From: an uncultured Faecalibacterium sp.
GTDB lineage: Bacteria > Bacillota > Clostridia > Oscillospirales > Ruminococcaceae
Assembly (NCBI GenBank): GCA_900551435.1
Contig: URVW01000026.1
Coordinates: 1-26,808 of the forward strand
Reading direction: 5' to 3'
Length of the DNA: 26,808 bases
Under the pieces are notes generated by a model, which saw only the letters and a list, made by a program, of their open reading frames with translations, searched no databases and had not been told where the DNA came from. The translations under genes and the position numbers were made by a program. Of this stretch, positions 1-5,663 are shown piece after piece (position 1 is the stretch's first letter; each line of letters starts with the position of its first letter).

Positions 1-943
1 TCTCGTACCAGTCGGCGCTCTCCTCGGGGCGGCAGACCACGATCATCTCCTGCTTCTCGAACTGGTGGATGCGGTAGATGCCGCGCTCCTCGATGCCGTG
101 AGCACCCTTCTCCTTGCGGAAGCAGGGGCTGTAGGAAGTCAGGGTCAGGGGCAGCGTTGCCTCGTCGAGGGTCTGGTCGATGAAGCGGCCGATCATGGTG
201 TGCTCGCTCGTGCCGATCAGATACAGATCCTCGCCCTCGATCTTATACATCATGGCGTCCATCTCGGGGAAGGACATAACGCCCTGCACCACGTTGCCGT
301 GCATCATGAAGGGCGGGATGACATAGGTGAAGCCCTTGTCGATCATGAAGTCACGCGCATAGGCCAGAACAGCCTCGTGCAGACGGGCGATGTTGCCCAG
401 CAGATAATAGAAGCCGTTGCCAGCCACGCGGCCGGCGGCGTCCATATCGATGCCGTCGAAGCTCTCCATGATCTCGGTGTGATACGGGATCGGGAAATCG
501 GGCACGACCGGCTCACCGAAGCGCTGTGCTTCGACGTTGTAGGTGTCGTCCGGGCCGATGGGCACGCTGGGGTCGATCATCTGCGGGATGGTGTACATGA
601 TCTCCTGAATGCGGGCAGACAGCTTGGCTTCCTCTGCTTCCAACTCGACCATCTTGTCGGCGTCGGCCTTGACAGCGGCGTTGTTGGCATCGATCTGCTT
701 CTGCAGCTCGGCCTTCTGGGCCTCTTCGGTGCACTTCTTCAGCTGGCCGAACAGCGGGCCGTTGGCCTTGCTCAGCTTGTTGCGGGCAGCCTTCAGGGAC
801 TCGACTTCCTTCAGGCACTCGCGGTACTTGGCGTCCTTCTCGATGACTTCATCGACGAGGGGGAGCTTTGCGTCCTGGAACTTCTTCTTGATGTTTTCCT
901 TGACCGCGTCCGGGTTGTCACGGACAAATTTGATATCAAGCAT
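1..943 (-). CDS. serS: Seryl-tRNA synthetase, 3' end cut by window edge
   Basis: Class II aminoacyl-tRNA synthetase that charges tRNA-Ser in the cytoplasm. The first 314 codons are visible and the C-terminus lies beyond base 1. The protein begins MLDIKFVRDNPDAVKE, the usual SerRS opening, followed by the Lys/Glu/Ala-rich segment of about residues 30–110 that forms the tRNA-binding coiled-coil arm. The catalytic core follows, with a TSEHTMIG stretch and class II motif 2 reading PCFRKEKGAHG. This departs from the commoner FRSEAGSAG form but keeps the Arg and the first Glu. The ATG at 943 is preceded by an AAGGAGAG ribosome-binding site at good spacing. It is the gene downstream of parB on the same strand, but a palindromic repeat and about 90 bp of GC-rich spacer separate them, so it is probably transcribed separately. 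I could not make out a convincing promoter. Confidence 0.95.
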   Translation of the reverse strand, partial: MLDIKFVRDNPDAVKENIKKKFQDAKLPLVDEVIEKDAKYRECLKEVESLKAARNKLSKANGPLFGQLKKCTEEAQKAELQKQIDANNAAVKADADKMVELEAEEAKLSARIQEIMYTIPQMIDPSVPIGPDDTYNVEAQRFGEPVVPDFPIPYHTEIMESFDGIDMDAAGRVAGNGFYYLLGNIARLHEAVLAYARDFMIDKGFTYVIPPFMMHGNVVQGVMSFPEMDAMMYKIEGEDLYLIGTSEHTMIGRFIDQTLDEATLPLTLTSYSPCFRKEKGAHGIEERGIYRIHQFEKQEMIVVCRPEESADWYE

Positions 944-1036
944 GATTTACTCTCCTTACTCTATTTCGTTCGCGCGGGCCGCATTGGGTCCGTGCCGTTC
1001 AAAGGCGGTGTCCCGCCCTCAATCGCATTGTTGCAG

Positions 1037-1168
1037 AACCTCTCAGTCGGGCTTCGCCCGCCAGCTCTCCTAACAGGAGAGCCTTTGGCAGAAAGATGAA
1101 GTAAAATCGACTGCCAAGGCCTTCCCTTGTTAGGGGAGGTGTCATCGCATCGCGATGACGGAGAGGTT
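1037..1168. repeat. Palindromic MITE-like element, copy A (AACCTCTC termini)
   Basis: A 132-bp element bounded by AACCTCTCAGTC at the left and GACGGAGAGGTT at the right, which are imperfect inverted repeats. Inside are hairpin arms GGGCTTCGCCC, CTCTCC/GGAGAG, TTTGGCAG/CTGCCAAGG and GTCATCGC/GCGATGAC, so the whole unit is a long compound palindrome. A second copy with the same ends and the same core words lies between gyrB and gyrA (19582–19742), and half of one lies after gyrA. There is no coding capacity. The right terminus overlaps the parB stop codon (1167–1169), so in RNA it forms the parB 3' end and may act as a terminator or stability element. Confidence 0.75.
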
Positions 1169-2033
1169 ATTCCATTCGATACTGTCCGAGCAGATTTGCA
1201 AACTGTTTCAGCTGCTCATCCGAATAGAAATGCACGGTCAGCTTGCCTTTGCCGTCGTGGTAGGCCACATTGACTTCGCTGCCCAGCGCTTCCTTCAGGC
1301 TCTCTTCCACTTCGATGGGCAGGGTCCCGCGCGGAGCCGGTTCTGCCGGTTCCTTGGCGGGCTTTGCCAGCTTTTTGCAGAGGGCTTCGGCCTGACGGAC
1401 GTTCAGCTGATGGTCGGCAATGATCTGCGCGGCCTGTTCCTGCAGCTCCGGCGTGGGAAGGCCCAGAATGACCTTGGCATGTCCGATGCTCAGGAAACCG
1501 CTCTTGAGCAGCTCCAGAACGTTCTCCGGCAGGTTCAGCAGACGCAGACTGTTGGCCAGCGCGCTGCGGCTCTTACCCAGCTTGCGGGCGGCCTGTTCCT
1601 GCGTGAGATCACAGCGGGTCATCAGCTCCTGAATGCCGGCGGCTTCTTCCACCGGGTCCAGATCCTCGCGCTGAAGGTTCTCCACCAGCGCCAGCTCCAT
1701 GGCCTGTTCGTCGGTGACATCTTTCACGATGACCGGCGCTTCGGTCAGACCCGCCATCCGGCAGGCCCGCCAGCGGCGCTCGCCCGCGACGATGAGATAG
1801 CCGCCCGCCGCCTTGGGCCGCACCGCGATGGGCTGCAGCAGTCCATGTTCGGCGATGCTGGATGCCAGCTCGGCCAGCGTTTCGTTGTCAAAGGTCTTGC
1901 GGGGCTGGCCGGGGTCCGGCTCGATCTCCCGCAGGGGCAGCGACTCGATCTTGCTATCGGACTCGAAGCTGGGCGAAACGTCCTCGAACAGACTTTCCAA
2001 TCCCCTGCCCAGTCCTCCTCTTTTTTTTGCCAT
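1167..2033 (-). CDS. parB: Chromosome-partitioning protein ParB (Spo0J)
   Basis: CTP-dependent DNA clamp that loads at parS and recruits ParA and SMC for origin segregation. It is 288 aa, normal for chromosomal ParB. The N-terminus MAKKRGGLGRGLESLF is the typical ParA-interacting tail. The CTP-binding motif GERRWR is at about residues 84–89, ENLQRED at 118–124, and the parS-reading helix-turn-helix at about 143–164 (LTQEQAARKLGKSRSALAN). The C-terminal dimerisation domain follows a Lys/Pro/Ala-rich linker. The ATG at 2033 lies 3 nt after the parA stop, with its GGGGGAAG ribosome-binding site inside the end of parA, so the two are translationally linked. The stop codon coincides with the end of palindromic element A. 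Confidence 0.96.
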   Translation of the reverse strand: MAKKRGGLGRGLESLFEDVSPSFESDSKIESLPLREIEPDPGQPRKTFDNETLAELASSIAEHGLLQPIAVRPKAAGGYLIVAGERRWRACRMAGLTEAPVIVKDVTDEQAMELALVENLQREDLDPVEEAAGIQELMTRCDLTQEQAARKLGKSRSALANSLRLLNLPENVLELLKSGFLSIGHAKVILGLPTPELQEQAAQIIADHQLNVRQAEALCKKLAKPAKEPAEPAPRGTLPIEVEESLKEALGSEVNVAYHDGKGKLTVHFYSDEQLKQFANLLGQYRME

Positions 2034-2036
2034 CGC

Positions 2037-2888
2037 TTAAACTTCCCCCTGCTTCACTTCTTCCAGCGCGTTCTTCTGCACCACAGGAGCGCTGGCTCCC
2101 TTGCCGCGCCGCTTGGCCGGCTCGTGCGGGCGATTGTTCTTGACGAACTCGATCGCCAGATCCATGTACGCCTCGCTGCCCTTGCCCTTCGGCTCATAGA
2201 AGTTGATGGGCTGGCCGTAGCTGGGGGCCTCCGAGATGCGGATGGTGCGCGGGATGGTCGTCTTATAGACCTTTGCGCCGAAGTACTTCTTGACCTGCTC
2301 GACGACCTGCATCGTCAGGTTCAGACGCCCGGAGAACATCGTGAACACGACGCCCTCGATGTCCAGATAGGGGTTGTACTTCTTGCGGATGGTTTTCAAG
2401 GTGCTGATCAGCTCCGACAGACCTTCCAGCGCATAATACTCGCACTGGATGGGGATGAGCACACTGTCACAGGCGCACAGGCCGTTCAGTGTGAGCAGGT
2501 CGAGGCTGGGCGGGCAGTCGATGAAGATGAAATCGTAGTCCTTCTGGACCTCTGCCAGCGCCTTGCGCAGACGGCTCTCGCGCCCGGGCAGGTCGATCAT
2601 TTCCAGACTTGCACCGGCCAGACGGGTGTTGGAACCGATCACATCGGTGCGGAACTCCGTCTTGTGGACCGCCTGACAGGCGCTGCACTCACCAATGAGC
2701 ATCTCATACGTTCCCAGCTCGACGCTCCGCTTGGGGATGCCGTAGCCGGTGGTGGTGTTGCCCTGCGGGTCCAAGTCCACGATGAGCACCTTTTTGCCCA
2801 GTGCTGCAACGCAGGATGACAGGTTCACCGCCGTGGTCGTCTTGCCCACGCCGCCTTTTTGGTTTGCAACTGCAACTATTTTTGCCAC
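2037..2888 (-). CDS. parA: Chromosome-partitioning ATPase ParA (Soj)
   Basis: Deviant-Walker P-loop ATPase that binds the nucleoid and works with ParB–parS in origin segregation; in Bacillus it also modulates DnaA. It is 283 aa. The N-terminus MAKIVAVANQ leads straight into the deviant Walker A motif KGGVGKTT (residues 11–18) with its signature Lys; FIFIDCPPSLDLLT is the switch/Walker B region. The start is GTG at 2888, behind a strong GGGAGG ribosome-binding site about 12 nt upstream. A Lys/Arg-rich C-terminal extension (KRRGKGASAPVVQK) follows the conserved fold. A promoter and two parS sites lie in the 246-bp gap upstream, so ParB spreading could feed back on this operon; that feedback is inference. 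Confidence 0.96.
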   Translation of the reverse strand: MAKIVAVANQKGGVGKTTTAVNLSSCVAALGKKVLIVDLDPQGNTTTGYGIPKRSVELGTYEMLIGECSACQAVHKTEFRTDVIGSNTRLAGASLEMIDLPGRESRLRKALAEVQKDYDFIFIDCPPSLDLLTLNGLCACDSVLIPIQCEYYALEGLSELISTLKTIRKKYNPYLDIEGVVFTMFSGRLNLTMQVVEQVKKYFGAKVYKTTIPRTIRISEAPSYGQPINFYEPKGKGSEAYMDLAIEFVKNNRPHEPAKRRGKGASAPVVQKNALEEVKQGEV

Positions 2889-2918
2889 GCGTGTTTTCTT
2901 CCTCCCGGGAAAAGTTTT

Positions 2919-2934
2919 TGTTCCACATGGAACA
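2919..2934. promoter_or_regulatory. parS site 1
   Basis: TGTTCCACATGGAACA, a 16-bp near-palindrome that matches the Bacillus parS consensus TGTTTCACGTGAAACA at 13 positions and keeps the outer TGTT/AACA arms. It lies 30 bp upstream of the parA start and is followed by CCCGGGAAAA, which resembles half of a Noc-binding site. Confidence 0.85.
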
Positions 2935-2985
2935 TTTCGAAGTCGTGATCTGCCGTTTTCCCGTCAGCAGACCCCTGTAATCTTT

Positions 2986-3014
2986 AGTATAGCACATCAT
3001 CCGCGCTTTTTGAA
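2986..3014 (-). promoter_or_regulatory. parA-parB promoter
   Basis: On the minus strand a TATACT −10 (2991–2986) carries an upstream TGC extended-−10 element. A TTCAAA −35 (3014–3009) lies 17 bp away. The predicted transcript starts about 90 nt before parA and includes parS site 1. Confidence 0.65.
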
Positions 3015-3106
3015 CCCGATTTCTTCAGAATTTTCCGCAAAAACGCCCATTCTTCCGGGTCTTTGAGGAATTTTTCCTTCAAAGCTGCATTTTTCAGGCT
3101 GTCCCG

Positions 3107-3122
3107 TGTTCCACATGGAACA
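3107..3122. promoter_or_regulatory. parS site 2
   Basis: An exact second copy of TGTTCCACATGGAACA, placed 12 bp beyond the stop codon of the noc-like gene and in the same orientation as site 1, 188 bp from it. Confidence 0.85.
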
Positions 3123-3134
3123 TTTTAGGCGGTC

Positions 3135-3929
3135 TTATTTCTGCGCGGCGGCGGTCGGGATGCGGACCGTATATTCAATGTAGCCGTCCCGCTCTTCCCG
3201 GTGGGCCGTGGCCGGAACGCCGTTGTCGGTCATCAGGCGGATGGCGTGGTCGATGGTATTCACGAAGATGCGGACATCCTTGACCATTGAGATATGGTGC
3301 TTCCCCTGCGGAGAAGAGTTCAAAAGCTGGTCGATGTACAGGTCGGTCGCGCGGGCATTCAGCTTCCGTTTCGCGATCATGATGAGGGCTTCGCTGCGGC
3401 GGTTCTCGGGCAAGCGGAGCACCGCGCGGGCGTGGCGCTCGGTCAGTCCATTGTCCAACACGAACTGGCGCTGGTCCATGGTCAGCTGCAGCAGCCGGAG
3501 TTTGTTGGCCAAGGTCGGCTGTGCCATCCCCAGCCGCTTGGCCGCTTCGGCTTGGGTGCAGTCCCAGAGGACCATTACATCCCGCAGCCCCTGCGCCTGT
3601 TCGAAGGGGTTCAGGTCCTCCCGCTGGATGTTCTCGAGCAGTCCCAGCGCCGCCGTGCGGGCGTCCGCAAACTCACAGACGATGGCCGGGATGGTCTGCA
3701 TCTTCGCCAGCTTGCACGCCCGGAGCCGCCGCTCCCCTGCCACCAGCTCGTACCCGTTCTCGATCTTTCGCACCGAGATGGGCTGTAACAATCCGTTCTC
3801 CCGGATGCTCTGGGCCAGACCGGCCAGCTCCCGTTCGTCGAAGCTGGTGCGGGCCTGATACGGCGAGGGATGGATAGATTCCACCGGCAGCGAGTAGATC
3901 TTTCCGGCAGTTTTCTTTCGTTCAAACAT
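3135..3929 (-). CDS. noc: Noc-like ParB paralogue (nucleoid occlusion protein)
   Basis: A second ParB/Spo0J-family CTP clamp, 264 aa. The CTP-binding motif GERRLR is at residues 65–70, ENIQRED at 99–105, and a helix-turn-helix at about 124–146 (CTQAEAAKRLGMAQPTLAN). Two things favour Noc over a duplicated ParB. It occupies the noc slot between rsmG and parA, as in Bacillus. Its C-terminus (RIFVNTIDHAIRLM … EYTVRIP) resembles the Noc C-terminal pattern rather than ParB. Noc keeps the division septum off the nucleoid. I start it at ATG 3929, behind AAGGGGAA; an upstream TTG would overlap the promoter. The N-terminus (MFERKKTAGKIYSLPV) is very short, and I cannot see the amphipathic membrane-binding helix of Bacillus Noc. 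It has its own promoter and an operator-like inverted repeat. Confidence 0.85.
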   Translation of the reverse strand: MFERKKTAGKIYSLPVESIHPSPYQARTSFDERELAGLAQSIRENGLLQPISVRKIENGYELVAGERRLRACKLAKMQTIPAIVCEFADARTAALGLLENIQREDLNPFEQAQGLRDVMVLWDCTQAEAAKRLGMAQPTLANKLRLLQLTMDQRQFVLDNGLTERHARAVLRLPENRRSEALIMIAKRKLNARATDLYIDQLLNSSPQGKHHISMVKDVRIFVNTIDHAIRLMTDNGVPATAHREERDGYIEYTVRIPTAAAQK

Positions 3930-3960
3930 GATTTCTTCCCCTTTCTCCAAAATGCGGGTC

Positions 3961-3996
3961 TGTTTTCCACATTTTCCCGGGGAAAGGTGGAAAACA
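3961..3996. promoter_or_regulatory. Operator-like inverted repeat upstream of noc, Noc-binding-site-like core
   Basis: Outer arms TGTTTTCCAC (3961–3970) and GTGGAAAACA (3987–3996) are perfect complements. The centre contains TTTCCCGGGGAAA, one inserted base away from the core of the Bacillus Noc-binding site ATTTCCCGGGAAAT. The left arm also contains TTTTCCACA, a DnaA-box-like 9-mer. It lies between the noc promoter and start codon, where a bound protein or RNA hairpin could control expression. Confidence 0.6.
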
Positions 3997-4011
3997 CTTC
4001 GTTCCACCCCA

Positions 4012-4017
4012 AGTGTA
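4012..4017 (-). promoter_or_regulatory. noc promoter (extended −10)
   Basis: On the minus strand TGGTACACT gives an extended −10 (TACACT) just after the T-run of the rsmG terminator. No good −35 is visible at 16–18 bp. It would start RNA just upstream of the inverted repeat at 3961–3996. Confidence 0.45.
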
Positions 4018-4023
4018 CCAGAA

Positions 4024-4060
4024 AACAAAAAGCCCTGCCAGAAGATTCGTTCGGCAGGGT
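4024..4060 (-). terminator. Terminator after rsmG
   Basis: The stem CCCTGCC (4033–4039) with GGCAGGG (4053–4059) encloses a 13-nt loop and is followed on the minus strand by CTTTTTGTTTT. It separates rsmG from noc. The opposite side also has a short T-run, so it may be weakly bidirectional. Confidence 0.8.
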
Positions 4061-4085
4061 TTTCTATATTTATCTCGATACAGCG

Positions 4086-4793
4086 TTACTTCAGCGGTGA
4101 TTTTGCGATCTTTCCACCGTTTCTGGGATAGGCTGTCGGAGTTTGCGAAATCTTTTTGCAGAGGATGAGGGTGCGGGTGTCGCCCCCCGGCAGATGCAGG
4201 GTGCGCGTCTCCTTGTACTCGCCGCCCAGCTTTTTGATGGCCCCGCGGGCTGCGGCCAACTCTTCCTCGCCGGAAGCACCCTTCATGGCCAGAAAGCTTC
4301 CGCCCACCTTGACCAGCGGCAGACAGTATTCGGCCAGCATCGGCAGAGCTGCCACGGCGCGGGCCGACGCAAGGTCGAACTGCTCCCGCCACGTTTTGCG
4401 GGCAGCTTCCTCGGCGCGCTCTTTGGCGAATTCCACGCCCGTCAGGCCCAGCTGGCCGCAAGCGTACTTCAGGAATTCCACCCGCTTTCCAGTCGGCTCC
4501 ATCAAGGTCAGTTTCAGTTCCGGCTTATAAATTTTGGTCACAATGCCCGGGAAGCCCGCACCCGCGCCCACATCGACCATCTTCCCTGCCACCTCGGGCT
4601 GGGAGGCAAACAGCAGACTGTCGAGGAAGTGCTTGTCCTCGATGCCCTCCGGGTCGGTGATGGCGGTCAGGTTGACCTTCTGGTTGTACTCCACCAGAAT
4701 TTCGGCAAAGGCATCCAGCTGGTCGAGCTGGGTCCCAGTGAGCGAAATGTTCCATGTGGAACATTTCTCGGCGAGTCTGTTTTTATCGATCAT
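4086..4793 (-). CDS. rsmG: 16S rRNA (guanine-N7) methyltransferase RsmG (GidB)
   Basis: Methylates N7 of a guanine in the 530 loop of 16S rRNA (G527 in E. coli numbering) using S-adenosylmethionine; loss gives low-level streptomycin resistance in other bacteria. It is 235 aa, normal length. The SAM-binding motif VDVGAGAGFPG is at about residues 73–83, preceded by the family-typical NLTAITDPEGIEDKHFLDSL. ATG 4793 has an AAGGGA ribosome-binding site. Residues 9–16 (EKCSTWNI) are encoded by DNA that is itself a parS site (4748–4763). The short C-terminal tail after LILCKK is basic (NGGKIAKSPLK). It probably shares a transcript with the deacylase upstream (36-nt gap) and ends at the terminator at 4024–4060. 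Confidence 0.95.
   Translation of the reverse strand: MIDKNRLAEKCSTWNISLTGTQLDQLDAFAEILVEYNQKVNLTAITDPEGIEDKHFLDSLLFASQPEVAGKMVDVGAGAGFPGIVTKIYKPELKLTLMEPTGKRVEFLKYACGQLGLTGVEFAKERAEEAARKTWREQFDLASARAVAALPMLAEYCLPLVKVGGSFLAMKGASGEEELAAARGAIKKLGGEYKETRTLHLPGGDTRTLILCKKISQTPTAYPRNGGKIAKSPLK
4748..4763. promoter_or_regulatory. parS site 3, inside rsmG
   Basis: TGTTCCATGTGGAACA, the reverse complement of the sequence at 2919 and 3107, so all three sites are the same 16-mer. It lies in rsmG codons 11–16, where it reads CSTWN in frame. The coding region has accommodated the site. Confidence 0.82.
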
Positions 4794-4829
4794 TCCGTTG
4801 TCCCTTTTCGTCAGAGGTTGGTTTCGGTC

Positions 4830-5384
4830 TTATTCGCCGGTCAGGTGAACATAAATAGGAGCGTGATGGACTGTCGGAAGGAACACTTCCAGCACATCTT
4901 TCGTCCGAAGCTTGAGCGACGAGGTGTTGATGCAAGGATGACAGCCCAGAAATTCCCCCTTGGTCACGTCCTCGTCCATCAGGAGCTGGACATGATCTTC
5001 GGGGTCGTTCGCCAGCCCCATGATGGACGACGAACCCGGCGTGCAGTCGAGATAGCGCTCCATATCTTCCGGCGAAGCAAAGCTCAGGCGGGCAATGCCC
5101 AGCTGACCGGACAGTTCCTTGGTCTTGAAGGGCTTGTCCCCCGGCATCATGAGCAGATAGAAGTTCGTTTTCTGGCGGTTGCACAGGAAGAGGTTTTTGC
5201 AGACCGTCGCCCCAAGGCAGTCGTCAATGACCTTGCAGTCCTCCATGGTGTCCGCCTTCATAAAGGCGTGGTCTGTCCGCCAGAACTCGATGCCCAGCTT
5301 GTCCAGCAAGTCATAGGTGCGGACTTCCTTTTCCATCCGCCCGGTGCAGTCTTCGGGGCGGCCATGATACAGTTCCAGTTGCAT
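4830..5384 (-). CDS. YbaK/ProX-type aminoacyl-tRNA deacylase
   Basis: A stand-alone editing-domain protein of 184 aa, related to the ProX/PrdX proteins that hydrolyse mischarged tRNA-Pro (usually Ala- or Cys-tRNA-Pro) in trans. The family pattern is clear: a N-terminal helix, HAFMKADTMED, then GATVCKNLFLCNRQK with the conserved Lys-Asn-Leu-Phe-Leu, LSFASPEDMERYL, and TPGSSSIMGLAND near the C-terminal third. Substrate specificity cannot be read from sequence alone. I chose ATG 5384 because AGAGGGG precedes it by 6 nt; an upstream in-frame ATG at 5402 lacks a good ribosome-binding site. It sits between mnmG and rsmG, which are often adjacent in other Firmicutes, so it is an insertion into the tRNA/rRNA-modification block. 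A 232-bp structured repeat lies on its mnmG side. Confidence 0.85.
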   Translation of the reverse strand: MQLELYHGRPEDCTGRMEKEVRTYDLLDKLGIEFWRTDHAFMKADTMEDCKVIDDCLGATVCKNLFLCNRQKTNFYLLMMPGDKPFKTKELSGQLGIARLSFASPEDMERYLDCTPGSSSIMGLANDPEDHVQLLMDEDVTKGEFLGCHPCINTSSLKLRTKDVLEVFLPTVHHAPIYVHLTGE

Positions 5385-5427
5385 AGGATTCCCCTCTCTC
5401 ATGTTCTCATATCGCAGATGCTATCCC

Positions 5428-5659
5428 GTCAGTGGGCTGGGAGTTTCTCTGAGGACCGTCCGCTGGGGTGGGACCCTGTTGCCCGAAGGGCAATAGGGCG
5501 GGCGATGGAATTGCCTGCAACAACAGCGACCGCCGCCAGTGGCGGAATCAGGGAGCTGTTGTTGGGGCCGCGGCCAGCAAGACGCAAGCAAAAGCGACGC
5601 GGATGCTGGGAGCCGCAACCCGTATTCGTGTCCGAGGAGAAAGCTCCCAGAACGCTGAC
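5428..5659. repeat. 232-bp terminal-inverted-repeat element with nested hairpins
   Basis: The ends are long imperfect inverted repeats: GTCAG…CTGGGAG-TTTCTC…GGAC at 5428–5455, and its complement GTCC…GAGAAAGCTCCCAG…CTGAC at about 5630–5659. Inside are three further structures. A perfect TTGCCC-GAA-GGGCAA hairpin (5479–5493) is extended by CCCT/AGGG. A perfect 10-bp stem CAACAACAGC/GCTGTTGTTG (5518–5527, 5555–5564) encloses CCGCC-AGT-GGCGG. A CCAGCA/TGCTGG arm pairs 5574–5579 with 5604–5609. The right arm CTCCCAG can pair either with 5437–5443 or with 5606–5612, giving two alternative folds. There is no open reading frame of note. It fills the gap between the mnmG stop and the deacylase. It could be a MITE or a structured RNA; I do not recognise a named family. 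Confidence 0.65.
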
Positions 5660-5663
5660 CCTA

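Noticed and set aside
4029..4461. Minus-strand frames extending the noc-like gene upstream or overlapping rsmG
   Set aside because: They cross the terminator and promoter between rsmG and noc, and the only good ribosome-binding site is at the MFERKK start.
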